Positions 1-8,710 of a DNA stretch of 64,000 bases are shown here, one piece after another (the first letter of the stretch is position 1; each line of letters begins with the position of its first letter). The notes beneath the pieces were generated by a model. It saw nothing but the letters and a program-made list of their open reading frames with translations, was not told the origin of the DNA and did not search any database. Where the stretch lies: NCBI GenBank assembly GCA_964449775.1, contig CAYVBQ010000021.1, forward strand, positions 1 through 64,000. The letters run 5' to 3'. This DNA is from Fen-1258 sp964449775. GTDB taxonomy: Bacteria; Bacteroidota; Ignavibacteria; Ignavibacteriales; Melioribacteraceae. Both the position numbers and the translations under genes were made by a program.

Positions 1-2
1 CT

Positions 3-869
3 TGGCTGGTCAATTTTGGCCGGAATACCGGTCAGTTTTCAACGGAAACAACAATAACTACTGTTGCCGGAAAGTATGAAGGCAAATGGGGTCATATTCG
101 GGTATTCTCTGGACCTGAATATGGCTATACAGATCATAGCAACATTTCAATCCGGTTTTATTCACCAGGCGAATTGCTTTTGATCGATCCGCAAGGTCGC
201 CGCATAGGACGCGATCCAATTAAAGGGATAAACTATAACGAGATTCCAAATGCATTCTATGGTGGAGAAGGGTTGATGGATGATTCAGACCCTGACGCTG
301 ATCCTGAAACAGATCCATCTTTCTTCATGGAGATATACATAAGCCAGCCTATTGATGGAGAATACAATCTCAAAGTCATAGGAACTGCAAGTGATAATTA
401 CTCATTAAGTATTCAAACCATGGATATGGATTTTGGTGGTTCACCTAAGAATTTTATGAACTTACCAATAACACCGAATGCTATTCATTCATATTCGTTT
501 ACATATTCAAAGACCATCGGTTCAAAAACGAAAGTATTCGGTGGTTTCGATGGCGGAGGTCAACGACCAAGGGATGTGAACAAATTCTTAAGTTATGCTA
601 ATCCATTAGAGAGTCAAACCACATTGCCTGCTGGAACAACTGTGTTTCCGCTGCAGATATTCTATGGAAGCGCAATCATTCCCGGCACATTTAAGGCGGA
701 GTTAAACGGAGTTGATATTTCTTCAGCATTTAAGCCGGTTCAAGGTGGATATCAAGTAGTGATGTTAAATATCACTCCAGGCCGCAACGTGCTTGTACTT
801 TCGGTCAACGGTCAACTCCCGACACGGATCGCAACCGATACAGATCGGTTAGTGTTTAAGGTGCAATAA
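3..869 (+). CDS. Secreted repeat-type protein, 5' end cut by the window
   Basis: The frame is open from base 3, so the beginning of the gene lies outside the window; the first ATG-like start inside it (174) is not the real one. The protein is a tandem paralog of the complete gene at 949-1881: both carry the motif GELLL-DPQGRR, a GEY-L-VIGT stretch typical of beta-sandwich domains, and an almost identical C-terminal domain beginning FGGFDGGGQRPRDVNKFLSY. No catalytic motif is recognisable. By analogy with the paralog it is exported. The family is not recognised; an extracellular adhesion or surface role is only a guess. It ends 13 bp before a strong terminator hairpin. Confidence 0.75.
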   Translation, partial: WLVNFGRNTGQFSTETTITTVAGKYEGKWGHIRVFSGPEYGYTDHSNISIRFYSPGELLLIDPQGRRIGRDPIKGINYNEIPNAFYGGEGLMDDSDPDADPETDPSFFMEIYISQPIDGEYNLKVIGTASDNYSLSIQTMDMDFGGSPKNFMNLPITPNAIHSYSFTYSKTIGSKTKVFGGFDGGGQRPRDVNKFLSYANPLESQTTLPAGTTVFPLQIFYGSAIIPGTFKAELNGVDISSAFKPVQGGYQVVMLNITPGRNVLVLSVNGQLPTRIATDTDRLVFKVQ

Positions 870-881
870 GTTTGCACACAG

Positions 882-922
882 TGGGAGCGGGAACGATTAG
901 ACTTCGTCTCCGCTTCCGTTTT
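882..922 (+). terminator. Intrinsic terminator after first paralog
   Basis: A G-rich arm (GGGAGCGGG, from 883) pairs with CTCCGCTTCCG at 908-918, using G-U wobbles, and is followed directly by TTTT. Nearly the same hairpin follows the second paralog at 1893-1932. Confidence 0.7.
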
Positions 923-948
923 CTCTTCGATGGTTCAATGGAGGCGCT

Positions 949-1881
949 ATGATTAACCGTATACTTCCTTTTTTGTTGGTGATAATATGTATGCTCTCAC
1001 CTGATTGGGTAACTGCAACGGGTAAAAACATTGCGAGAACAACGTTTCTTATCAACGATCCGTCAGGTGGAGTTGTTACAACATTAGCAGCAAAATACAA
1101 CAATACGTATAGCGGAATTCGACAGTTTATAGGACCTGAATTCACGTACACTGATAAAAGTGCAATATGGATTACGTTTCACTCGCCCGGGGAGTTGCTT
1201 CTCACTGATCCACAAGGTCGGAGGGTAGGCTATGACCCGATACGGAATGTTTCATACAATGAAATTCCCAATGGAAGATATGAGCAAACGGGGCTTGCCG
1301 ATAATACTGATCCTACTGTTGATCCTGGCTACACAAAGGAAATTACTATTTCCCAACCGATTGAAGGGGAATATATTCTCAGTGTGATCGGAACCGGTTC
1401 GGGGAACTATACTTTAGGTATCATGGCAATAGACGTTAACTCGAGGACGACCTCAAGTCTTAGTTGCGATAATGTGCCCATAGTTCCAGGGATAGTTCAC
1501 AAATATAATTTCTCGTTTTTAAAAGCTGCTGGTTCAAAAACGAACTTCTTTGGCGGTTTTGATGGTGGAGGTCAACGACCAAGGGATGTGAATAAGTTCT
1601 TGAGTTATGCTAATCCATCCGAGAGTCAAACAACACTGCCTGCCGGAACGACAACGTTTCCACTTCACATTTTCTATGGAAAAACAATTATTCCCGGCAC
1701 ATTTAAAGCTGAGTTAAATGGAGTTGATATTTCATCAGCATTTAATCCAGTTCAAGGTGGAGATCAAGTAGTGATGTTAAATATCACTTCAGGCCGCAAC
1801 GTGCTTGTACTTTCGGTCAACGGTCAACTCCCGACACGGATCGCAACCGATACAGATCGGTTAGTGTTTAAGGTGCAATAA
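949..1881 (+). CDS. Secreted protein of unknown function, tandem paralog
   Basis: This is a complete 310-residue protein. Residues 1-24 form a signal peptide with a hydrophobic core around LPFLLVIICML. The rest looks all-beta: a first domain with GELLLTDPQGRRVGYDP around residues 80-100, a GEYILSVIGTGSGNYTLGI strand pair near 145-163, and a C-terminal domain from about residue 200. The final 30 codons are almost identical at DNA level to the upstream paralog, while the first half has diverged strongly, which points to gene conversion or a recent partial duplication. No enzyme motif was found. It is probably a cell-surface or extracellular protein. The start is the ATG at 949, which precedes the signal peptide directly. 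Confidence 0.8.
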   Translation: MINRILPFLLVIICMLSPDWVTATGKNIARTTFLINDPSGGVVTTLAAKYNNTYSGIRQFIGPEFTYTDKSAIWITFHSPGELLLTDPQGRRVGYDPIRNVSYNEIPNGRYEQTGLADNTDPTVDPGYTKEITISQPIEGEYILSVIGTGSGNYTLGIMAIDVNSRTTSSLSCDNVPIVPGIVHKYNFSFLKAAGSKTNFFGGFDGGGQRPRDVNKFLSYANPSESQTTLPAGTTTFPLHIFYGKTIIPGTFKAELNGVDISSAFNPVQGGDQVVMLNITSGRNVLVLSVNGQLPTRIATDTDRLVFKVQ

Positions 1882-1892
1882 GTCTGCAGACA

Positions 1893-1932
1893 GCGGGAGC
1901 GGGAACGACTATACTTTCTCCGCTTCCGTTTT
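1893..1932 (+). terminator. Intrinsic terminator after second paralog
   Basis: GCGGGAGCGGGA pairs with CTCCGCTTCCG at 1918-1928 and is followed by TTTT. The hairpin is a near copy of the one at 882-922, so the duplicated unit included its terminator. Confidence 0.7.
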
Positions 1933-1973
1933 ACTCTGTTGTCTTAGATCGATCCATGACCCTCCGCGAAATA

Positions 1974-2033
1974 TTACGGTTGATCTGAATATTTTCTCAA
2001 TCTTTTCTTTTCACCTAGTTTTTTTTGCTTTTG
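1974..2033 (-). pseudogene. Orphan 3' end of an arfB-like gene
   Basis: Read on the minus strand this stretch encodes KQKKLGEKKRLRKYSDQP and a stop, matching the last residues of the intact arfB gene at 2661-3080 (KKKQGEKKRLRKYSDQP). A stop codon (complement of 2034-2036) lies just upstream in frame and no other arfB sequence is present. The DNA differs from the intact copy at several third positions, so it is a diverged duplicate. The DUF4258/DUF2283 genes lie between the two copies, which makes this look like the displaced original end of arfB. Confidence 0.6.
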
Positions 2034-2111
2034 CTACACACGTTAACGGAAATGTGCTGAAGGGGATAAATATTTTTAGGAATGCAGATTTAGAGTTATT
2101 ATTTTATAGAT

Positions 2112-2351
2112 ATGGATTATGAGCTATCATTACATACTCGGGATATGTTGAAGGAACGTGAGATTAGAGAAGAATGGGTATGGCTGGCAGTTGAGAATCC
2201 TGATTGGGAGAAGAAAGGAGACGATAACAATGTTCATTATTTCAAGAGTATTCCAGAACATGGAAAACGAATTCTTCACGTGGTTGTAAATGATAATGTA
2301 TTACCCAAAAAAGTGGTTACGGTGTTCTTTGACCGTAAAACGAGGAGATAA
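2112..2351 (+). CDS. DUF4258 family small protein, toxin-like
   Basis: This 79-residue protein has the features of DUF4258: an N-terminal H-x-x-x-M-x-E-R segment (LHTRDMLKEREI), an acidic-aromatic middle with H-Y-F, and a C-terminal LHVVVNDN...VVTVFFDRK strand. The family is widespread in accessory DNA and resembles RelE/BECR-fold toxins; no activity can be read from the sequence. It is followed after 2 bp by a DUF2283 gene, a common pairing interpreted as a toxin-antitoxin-like module. Both genes lie in an AT-rich patch between copies of the arfB end. Confidence 0.75.
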   Translation: MDYELSLHTRDMLKEREIREEWVWLAVENPDWEKKGDDNNVHYFKSIPEHGKRILHVVVNDNVLPKKVVTVFFDRKTRR

Positions 2352-2353
2352 AA

Positions 2354-2554
2354 ATGAGACTGAAAGTAGATAAAGAAAATGATTCTCTATACTTTAGACT
2401 TGATGATGCATCTATTATTGAGTCTGAAGAAGTGCAGCCAGGTATAATTTTAGACTTTAACGCAGAGGGTAAAGTAGTTGGTGTTGAGATGTTGAATCTT
2501 AGTGATAGAATATTACCTGAGCAGCTAAAAATTCTTCAATATGAAACTGTATAG
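2354..2554 (+). CDS. DUF2283 family small protein, likely partner or antitoxin of the DUF4258 gene
   Basis: This 66-residue protein matches DUF2283: it starts with MRLKVDKENDSLYFRL, continues with the E-x-x-PG-I-x-L-D-F core, and ends with a V-G-V-E-M-L-N-L strand. Its ATG lies 2 bp after the stop of the DUF4258 gene, with a GGAGA ribosome-binding site inside the upstream gene, so the two are translationally linked. DUF2283 proteins often accompany DUF4258 toxins in mobile or accessory DNA. The antitoxin role is inferred from this pairing only. Confidence 0.75.
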   Translation: MRLKVDKENDSLYFRLDDASIIESEEVQPGIILDFNAEGKVVGVEMLNLSDRILPEQLKILQYETV

Positions 2555-2563
2555 ACACTTCCG

Positions 2564-2612
2564 CTAACAAGCGTAACAACGATGATTAGAACGCCGTTGT
2601 TACACAAGTTAG
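2564..2612. repeat. attC-like imperfect inverted repeat
   Basis: CTAAC at 2564-2568 and GTTAG at 2608-2612 are complementary outer boxes. GTAACAACG at 2572-2580 and CGTTGTTAC at 2593-2601 form a perfect inner 9-bp stem. The two pairs are separated by a mismatched spacer, and the loop is about 12 nt. This layout and its position 10 bp after a stop codon resemble integron attC sites, though 49 bp is short for them. Confidence 0.4.
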
Positions 2613-2660
2613 TCTTGCCAAACGTACCGAATTAATATTGGCTTTAACCACCGAGAAATT

Positions 2661-3080
2661 TCACGGCTGGTCTGAATATTTTCTTAATCTTTTCTTTTCA
2701 CCTTGTTTTTTCTTTGTTTCCATCCTTCTCAAATTTGATCCGGCAGTAGGATTAGTTTTAATCCTTCGTTTCGGTTTCTTGGAAGCTTTATCAATCAGAT
2801 CTATTAATCGTTCAATTGCGTCCTGACGATTTTTCTCTTGAGTCCTGAACCGCTTTGCCTCAATAATCAATACTCCATCCTTGGTAATTTTTCTTCCGGC
2901 AATAGATTTTAATCTTGTCTTTACATCTTCAGTCAGTGATTCCGAAGAAAAAATATCAAATCGTAATTGAACTGCCGTTGCAACTTTATTTACGTTTTGT
3001 CCGCCCGGCCCGGAGGAACGAATAAAATTAAACGTTAACTCGCTCTCCTTGATTCCGATATTTTTATTTATTCTAAGCAT
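2661..3080 (-). CDS. arfB: Alternative ribosome-rescue factor ArfB / peptidyl-tRNA hydrolase
   Basis: The 139-residue protein belongs to the class I release-factor-like family. It has the catalytic motif SSGPGGQNVNK near residues 21-31, where GGQ positions water in the ribosomal peptidyl-transferase centre. The C-terminal tail is very basic (KRRIKTN, KKKQGEKKRLRK) and in this family inserts into the empty mRNA channel of stalled ribosomes. The codon-recognition domains of true release factors are absent and the length is normal for ArfB (about 140). It stands alone on the minus strand. Its 3' end adjoins the DUF4258/DUF2283 insert, with an orphan copy of that end on the far side. Confidence 0.9.
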   Translation of the reverse strand: MLRINKNIGIKESELTFNFIRSSGPGGQNVNKVATAVQLRFDIFSSESLTEDVKTRLKSIAGRKITKDGVLIIEAKRFRTQEKNRQDAIERLIDLIDKASKKPKRRIKTNPTAGSNLRRMETKKKQGEKKRLRKYSDQP

Positions 3081-3141
3081 TATAATAATCTGTTGAGAAA
3101 CTCAATTACTTAACACACCTTACACAAAAATATTATTATTT

Positions 3142-3239
3142 GTCATTCTGATCCCGATTCATCGGGAGAAGAATCTAAAAACTGTATTTTTGTTCGGTTA
3201 TTAGATTCTTCACTCCACTTCGTTCCGTTCAGAATGACA
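3142..3239. repeat. Dispersed palindromic repeat, CHSEERSDEESQ type, copy 1
   Basis: The element starts GTCATTCTGA and ends TCAGAATGAC (terminal inverted repeat). Internal complementary arms read GAAGAATCTAA and TTAGATTCTTC. It occupies the gap between arfB and the DUF2723 gene and could serve as a bidirectional terminator. Related copies lie at 22667, 29422, 32767, 44610, 44964 and 63048. Confidence 0.75.
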
Positions 3240-3255
3240 CCTTGAGTAACGTGAG

Positions 3256-5181
3256 TTACTTAACTATATTTTCCATCTCAGATGGAATCTGATAATTAGG
3301 GAAATCTTTTCTTACTTTATTTAAGTAAACTTTTGCTCTTTCCGGTTTATTAAACTGATGTTCGTAAGCTGCACGATAAGTCAGCATTGTTGCAACGGCA
3401 TTTTCGATGAAGGCGATGTATTTGTTCCGGTTGTTTGGAAATCGAATTGTGAAATTAGGATCAGGTGCAGGAACATAATCCGCTCCCTTCACAACTTTGA
3501 ATAACAAAAGATGCGGAACAATTTGATAGCCTTCGGGAAGGGAAAACTCACCTCGCTGAATTTCGTTTTGAAATAATTCCAAACCGATATAATAGTTTCT
3601 CGTTTCAATATTCTTAGAAATTAGATTTGTCATTATTGCCCGATAATATTTCTCTATAAGATTCGAATCAAAAATTTCACTTCGTTCAAACGGTTTAACT
3701 GCATCAAGAAAATTAGAAATATCTGGATCTAAGTTTTTTATTACATCAGGGTGATTTCTTTTCAACTGGTTGTAATACCAAGATCTGCGTAAAAGTTCTT
3801 TGTCGATTACTGTAACATCCGGACGGAAATTTTCTACCAATTGAAAATAGTACGACGAAGAGATGAAATAATCCCACTGATAAGAGAAAATGATCGAGTT
3901 TGGTTCTGTACTGTTGAGAATTGTATGAGTATAGTCTTCAAATGTATGAACATTACTTTGATTTACTTCGCTGAAATTAAGAGCTAAAGGAAAGAGAGAA
4001 ATTAGAAAAGCGAGAGCAATAGCAATTTTGAAATTCCATTTTTGTTTTAGAAAGAGAAATGTTTTGTAAAAACCGAATGCAACAAAAAAAGCAAACATCA
4101 TATATGCTAGAAGAAAGTATGAATCAATATCTACAATATCATAGTTGATTGAATAAAGAATGGCAAAAATAAAAGTGCTTAACACTGTGTAAAAAATAAT
4201 TCGAGATATTTTATAAACTGTTATCATTCCTACTATTCCAATTACCAATCCGATATAACCAAATTCAACCGGAAATTCTGCAAGGAAATATTTGAATTGT
4301 TTGCCTGCGGCTTCGAGGGAAGTAAATAACCAAACTTGATATTGCTTTCCCGAAACATGATGAAGAATGTTCTCTAAATTGATTGGGTTGCCCCAATTAA
4401 TTTGAGGTTTTCCCGATGCGCGTAAAGGTAGATATAAATAGAAGCCAACTAGAACAGGAATAAAAACTATCAGCATCAATAAAATCTTTTTGAATGAAAC
4501 GACATTAAATTTTTCTTTATGAAAGAATAGTATTGTAATAAAAGGGAGAATGAGGAGAGTTGTCATATGATTTGCAAATCCGAGCGCCAGTGAGAAAGCC
4601 ACCCAAAGCCAATTAATTATTCTCACATATGTTGAATAATATGCTCTCAGAATTAGAAAAATATTCAATGAAAAAAGAAATATCTGAAGTGAATAGACTT
4701 CGATCGATGTTGATTGAAACCAAAATGTCTGGCTGAAAGCTAAAACAACTCCTCCGCATAATGAAGAAACAAGAGTGATACTATTTTCTTCACAATCATT
4801 TGTCGCGTTGCCAATTCCTAAATCTTTCTTTGATTTATTCTTTTTCCGTTTATCTGCTACCTCTTTTTGATTGCTCAGTATTAATAAAACCGATTTAATA
4901 AAAAGAAAAATTCCGAGCGAACACCAGATAGATGCAAGAATGTTGGCTTTGTAAATAGTTGTAAAAGGAAGCGGAATCTTTAGAAACAAATATCCAATAA
5001 TTGTAAAGAGAGGATAACCTGTTGGGTGGGCAATACCGAGTGTTGCTTGAACTGCAGCTAACTCACCGGAATCAATCTGGATTACGCTTGGTGCCATAGT
5101 AATTAGATAGATGATGAAAACAAATGCGGCGGTGATGCCCGCGAAATGCTGATAGAAAAATTCTTTTCTACTTGCCAACAT
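3256..5181 (-). CDS. DUF2723 multi-pass membrane protein, probable glycosyltransferase
   Basis: The 641-residue protein opens with a transmembrane helix and the DUF2723 signature: an acidic DSGE motif followed by an HPTGYPLF segment (residues 37-58). About ten hydrophobic helices follow in residues 15-400, with a soluble C-terminal domain of about 200 residues. DUF2723 is related to GT-C type protein mannosyl-/dolichyl-phosphate-linked glycosyltransferases; the D-E pair in the first loop is the likely catalytic site. The family is common in Bacteroidota and Ignavibacteria and has been discussed with surface-protein glycosylation; donor and acceptor are unknown. Its start overlaps the end of glnE by 14 bp, so the two are probably cotranscribed. 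Confidence 0.8.
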   Translation of the reverse strand: MLASRKEFFYQHFAGITAAFVFIIYLITMAPSVIQIDSGELAAVQATLGIAHPTGYPLFTIIGYLFLKIPLPFTTIYKANILASIWCSLGIFLFIKSVLLILSNQKEVADKRKKNKSKKDLGIGNATNDCEENSITLVSSLCGGVVLAFSQTFWFQSTSIEVYSLQIFLFSLNIFLILRAYYSTYVRIINWLWVAFSLALGFANHMTTLLILPFITILFFHKEKFNVVSFKKILLMLIVFIPVLVGFYLYLPLRASGKPQINWGNPINLENILHHVSGKQYQVWLFTSLEAAGKQFKYFLAEFPVEFGYIGLVIGIVGMITVYKISRIIFYTVLSTFIFAILYSINYDIVDIDSYFLLAYMMFAFFVAFGFYKTFLFLKQKWNFKIAIALAFLISLFPLALNFSEVNQSNVHTFEDYTHTILNSTEPNSIIFSYQWDYFISSSYYFQLVENFRPDVTVIDKELLRRSWYYNQLKRNHPDVIKNLDPDISNFLDAVKPFERSEIFDSNLIEKYYRAIMTNLISKNIETRNYYIGLELFQNEIQRGEFSLPEGYQIVPHLLLFKVVKGADYVPAPDPNFTIRFPNNRNKYIAFIENAVATMLTYRAAYEHQFNKPERAKVYLNKVRKDFPNYQIPSEMENIVK

Positions 5182-7957
5182 ATTTTTCGTATAAACTGTT
5201 GTTTGATTTTATTGTATTAGTGATTTGCTTTTCAAATTCTTCTACGCTCTTCATTTTCAAGAAATTAGCGATGATTGATCTTTCTTCAACGGATGATGGT
5301 AATTTTGTGTTACTTGAGTTAAATATATTCTGAATGGCAAGTTCTGTTTGTCTTAGAAAATTGAAATTGTTCCTCAGTATAATTAAATCCAAATTTTCTA
5401 TTTCAGTCTTAAGTGATGAGAATAATTTATGGAAATTCATGCATAGACATTTTCTAAATATCTTCTGATTGCCAAGACAAACAGCTTGCAAAACAAAATC
5501 AATCGTCAGCAAACCCCCGCGATCTTTTTTTATATTGAATCCGCTCCCCTCAACACGCACAGCCTGCTTCTGAATGGAGGAATACATCTTCAAAATTTCT
5601 TCACGTGTTTTTTGGGGACTTGACATTTCAAAACAATTAAGGACTATTTTATGAAAATCGGTATACAGTTTTTTATCCCCATATACATAATCCAATTTCA
5701 GAAGAGATTGAAACTCCCACACGCGTGCGCGCTTATGTAAATATTTTTCGTAATTAGTTATTCCCCATACCAAAGGGGAATTTTTTCCTTCCGGACGTAA
5801 CTTAAAATCAATCTCAAACGGTTTTAGAATTTCCTTAGCTTTTGTTAGAAAGTCTTGAAAATCTTTTTGGATATCCGGATGAGTTTCGACCTCATCGGCT
5901 ACAATAATTAGATCAATGTCAGAAGTAAAACTCATGTTCATCGCGCCATAACTTCCTAATCCCGCGACAAAGAATTTGTAGTTTGGTTGAAGATCATCAA
6001 AAAACGATTTTATCTTCTCTGAAATGAAGTCAGAAAGAGTTTCCGAGAGTTTTTTCCCCGAAATCAATCCGAGTGCATATTGAACCGAGAGAGAAAGAAC
6101 TATTTCAGTTGTAGAATATTCGGTCAGATATTCAGGATGTTTTATGAAAACTTTTCGTGATAGAAAAAATTCTTCGGATGAACCGCTTGCTGAAATAATA
6201 TCAATTGCCTTTTGGGAATGCGCACAGATATCCATAAAGTTTTTGAAAAATTTATCATTCGTGAATTCATTGAACCACATCGAAGGGAATTTTGATGAGC
6301 GAATAACTTTTACAAGGTTATCAAGAGTTTTATCCGGATCGAATGTTTTTTTAAGATGTTTTACTAATAATGGTTCGAGGAAACCGAATAATTCAATGGT
6401 TCTCGTATCAAATTCTTTCATGCCTACTAAACCGACCCCATTTCTCAAGTAGGCAAAGTTTCTTTCGGCTTTCAATGGGTTTCTGAATATTGCTTTAGTA
6501 AAAATATTTTCATTTATATTTTTCCTCGCTGATAAAATACTCTCATAAATTGCACGCACTTTAAAGCGATGTGTCTTTAGCTTTTCTTGAAAATCTTCAA
6601 CGGATCTCATTTTTAAAAACACAACCAGTTTGTTCAACAATTCTTTGTTTTCGGTAATGATGTGAGTTTGTGTATCATTCATCAATTGTAAGAAATGTTC
6701 GATTCGTCTGTAGAATATATAAGCCCCGGATAAAATATTGCACTCATTCGTCTTTAATAATTTCTGTTCGGTGAGAGTGGATATAGCTTTTAAAGTATTC
6801 CCGGTTCGAAGAGATTTTGTTTTACCACCGTTAATTAGTTGCAATGCCTGTACAGCAAATTCAATATCCCGAATTCCACCGGTAAAAGTTTTTACATTTT
6901 CTTTTTCGATATACTGACGTTCTATGTTTAGTTTCATCTGTTTGATTTTGTCTTTTATCGAAAAAGAAAAAGAGGATGGATAAACATAAGGTTGAATAAA
7001 TGTTCTGAATTGGTGATAAAGTGCCTCATCTCCGCAAAGGTAATCCAACTTAATCAACATTTGACGTTCCCAACTTTCACCGCGAGTTTCGTAATATTTT
7101 GTGTAGTCGCCTAGAGTTTTACATAAAGGTGAATATTTCCCATCGGGTCGCAAACGGAAATCAACGCGGTAAATGTATCCACGGTCGGTAACGTCTGTTG
7201 ATGACTTAATAAATAAGTGTGCTGCTTCAGATAAAAGTTCATGATACTCTTTATTTGTACCGGCAACCATCTCATTAAAATCGTAGAATAAAATGAGATC
7301 GACATCAGAACTGTAGTTGAGTTCGTTCCCGCCTAATTTCCCCAGAGCACAGATGCAATATTTCTGGTTTAACGCTTGAAGATTGTATCTATTTAATATT
7401 TCACGGTAGCAGATTTCAAAAAGTTTTGCGTTAATTGCTTTAGCTAAAAATGAAAGCTGTTCGGTAATCGAAGTTAATTCATCCAAACCAAGAATATCTG
7501 AAAGCCCAATCTTAAGTATAAATCTTTTTTTAATCTGGCGGAGGAAATTTAGTTTAGAGTTGAATGATTTGAATCGCTCGGCTCCGTCAACTTCGTTTCT
7601 AATAGAATCATACCCAAGTTTTTTTGAAAGATACTCTTGATCAAAGATTTGATAAAGATATTCAGGGTTCCGCACAACTATATCGGTCAAATAATTGCTG
7701 CTCGCCGAAATTGCGATTAAGATTTCACCGTGATGAGGAAATTTAGATATCTCTTGAAAGAAAAATGCCGGGTCATAAATAGAGGAGAAAATTCTAATCA
7801 GATTTGCTTCGGAGGATGATGTGAAGTAAAACTTCGACGTTTCGCTTTCGTGCCGGGATAAAATTTTCTCGAACAAGCTCGATGGAATCGTTCCCTCGGT
7901 TAGCTCAAACAACTTTTTGGCGAATGCCGCCGAGAAATGAAATTTCTTTCCGTGCAA
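5168..7957 (-). CDS. glnE: Glutamine synthetase adenylyltransferase / adenylyl-removing enzyme
   Basis: At 929 residues the protein has the length and two-part build of GlnE. It has two nucleotidyltransferase domains, each with G-[SG]-x-x-x-x-x-D-[IVL]-D: GKLGGNELNYSSDVDLI near residue 210 and GLGSYGAMNMSFTSDIDLI near 670. Each domain is followed by its helical partner with the LRPDGK and LRPEGK motifs. The N-terminal half would remove and the C-terminal half add AMP on glutamine synthetase in response to glutamine and PII. A PII gene lies 4.4 kb away at 12334. No ATG is available in frame near the start, so translation probably begins at the TTG at 7957. The gene overlaps the downstream DUF2723 gene by 14 bp. 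Confidence 0.92.
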   Translation of the reverse strand: MHGKKFHFSAAFAKKLFELTEGTIPSSLFEKILSRHESETSKFYFTSSSEANLIRIFSSIYDPAFFFQEISKFPHHGEILIAISASSNYLTDIVVRNPEYLYQIFDQEYLSKKLGYDSIRNEVDGAERFKSFNSKLNFLRQIKKRFILKIGLSDILGLDELTSITEQLSFLAKAINAKLFEICYREILNRYNLQALNQKYCICALGKLGGNELNYSSDVDLILFYDFNEMVAGTNKEYHELLSEAAHLFIKSSTDVTDRGYIYRVDFRLRPDGKYSPLCKTLGDYTKYYETRGESWERQMLIKLDYLCGDEALYHQFRTFIQPYVYPSSFSFSIKDKIKQMKLNIERQYIEKENVKTFTGGIRDIEFAVQALQLINGGKTKSLRTGNTLKAISTLTEQKLLKTNECNILSGAYIFYRRIEHFLQLMNDTQTHIITENKELLNKLVVFLKMRSVEDFQEKLKTHRFKVRAIYESILSARKNINENIFTKAIFRNPLKAERNFAYLRNGVGLVGMKEFDTRTIELFGFLEPLLVKHLKKTFDPDKTLDNLVKVIRSSKFPSMWFNEFTNDKFFKNFMDICAHSQKAIDIISASGSSEEFFLSRKVFIKHPEYLTEYSTTEIVLSLSVQYALGLISGKKLSETLSDFISEKIKSFFDDLQPNYKFFVAGLGSYGAMNMSFTSDIDLIIVADEVETHPDIQKDFQDFLTKAKEILKPFEIDFKLRPEGKNSPLVWGITNYEKYLHKRARVWEFQSLLKLDYVYGDKKLYTDFHKIVLNCFEMSSPQKTREEILKMYSSIQKQAVRVEGSGFNIKKDRGGLLTIDFVLQAVCLGNQKIFRKCLCMNFHKLFSSLKTEIENLDLIILRNNFNFLRQTELAIQNIFNSSNTKLPSSVEERSIIANFLKMKSVEEFEKQITNTIKSNNSLYEKYVGK

Positions 7958-8004
7958 AATCAGAACTCATCATTAGTTACGATGACTAAAATAGTTCATG
8001 TACA

Positions 8005-8019
8005 AATAAATCGCACTAT
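8005..8019. repeat. 15-bp direct repeat, left copy
   Basis: AATAAATCGCACTAT occurs here and again at 9082-9096, in the same orientation, on either side of the two small unknown minus-strand genes. It may be a target-site duplication or attachment core. Confidence 0.4.
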
Positions 8020-8142
8020 TGGAGCTAATTAAAGACTTAAAGAAAGATGTTGACATATTTGCAGTAAAGTATGGATAAAAATTGACACGTGGATTAATAA
8101 TTAACAAGAAAAGTTATTGTGGTAAGAACACACAGAAAATTA

Positions 8143-8706
8143 CTAATAATTACTATGGTTTATCATCGGATACGGATACTCAGATTGTAATGCCATTAAA
8201 GTCAGCTCAAGGGTTTGTTGCGTATATATTCTGTAAATTAAATGATATTGCAGTGAATCTGTAAAAGTATTAAACTTTTCAAGATCCATAACTACCGGAC
8301 TTTTGGTTTGATCAAATGCCATCGCACATAGTAACATTATTGCAAATGATTCATTAACATAGATAAGCCAACTCTTTTTAACTATATCATCAGAGAATTG
8401 ATTTGTATTGATCTGGATCGGTTTTTTACGTGCTACCCAATAAGCCGTGTATGAAGCAACCTTTATTGCATTGACTTTTTGAATAGGATGAAATTTTTTC
8501 ATTCTATAAATATCCGAAAAATAATCTACAATAATTTCACCAATCAAATCGTGATTAATTGTAAAATAATTTTCAGGATTTTTCAATCCCAACTGATAGA
8601 AGCAATGGTTAATCCATGATTCAGCTTTTTGAGCTATAAAAATAAACCGTTCCTTAAGTTTTTCAGGACTAAATTCCTCGAACAAGAAATCATAACTTTT
8701 TTGCAT
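8143..8706 (-). CDS. Hypothetical protein, 187 residues
   Basis: No family is recognised. The protein is rich in aromatic and charged residues, predicted mostly helical, and has no signal peptide or clear membrane helix; a hydrophobic stretch (SFAIMLLCAMAF) near residue 135 is short. The gene directly follows the small gene at 8711-8914, with 4 bp between them, so the two form an operon. Both sit in an AT-rich island between 15-bp direct repeats and have few housekeeping features. An accessory or defence-type pair is possible but unsupported by any motif. Confidence 0.6.
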   Translation of the reverse strand: MQKSYDFLFEEFSPEKLKERFIFIAQKAESWINHCFYQLGLKNPENYFTINHDLIGEIIVDYFSDIYRMKKFHPIQKVNAIKVASYTAYWVARKKPIQINTNQFSDDIVKKSWLIYVNESFAIMLLCAMAFDQTKSPVVMDLEKFNTFTDSLQYHLIYRIYTQQTLELTLMALQSEYPYPMINHSNY

Positions 8707-8710
8707 AAAG

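Larger units (their letters stand above)
2042..2607 (+). mobile_element. Possible integron-like gene cassette carrying a DUF4258/DUF2283 pair
   Basis: The 566-bp unit begins at GTTAACG after the sequence CTACACAC and ends at TACACAA just before GTTAG. The two boundaries therefore share TACACA(C/A)...GTTA, as expected for integrase recombination cores. It holds two short genes in one orientation, and the attC-like site at 2564-2612 lies 10 bp after the last stop. No integrase is visible. It is also bounded by a duplicated arfB 3' end, so another kind of insertion is possible. The integron reading is inference. Confidence 0.3.
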
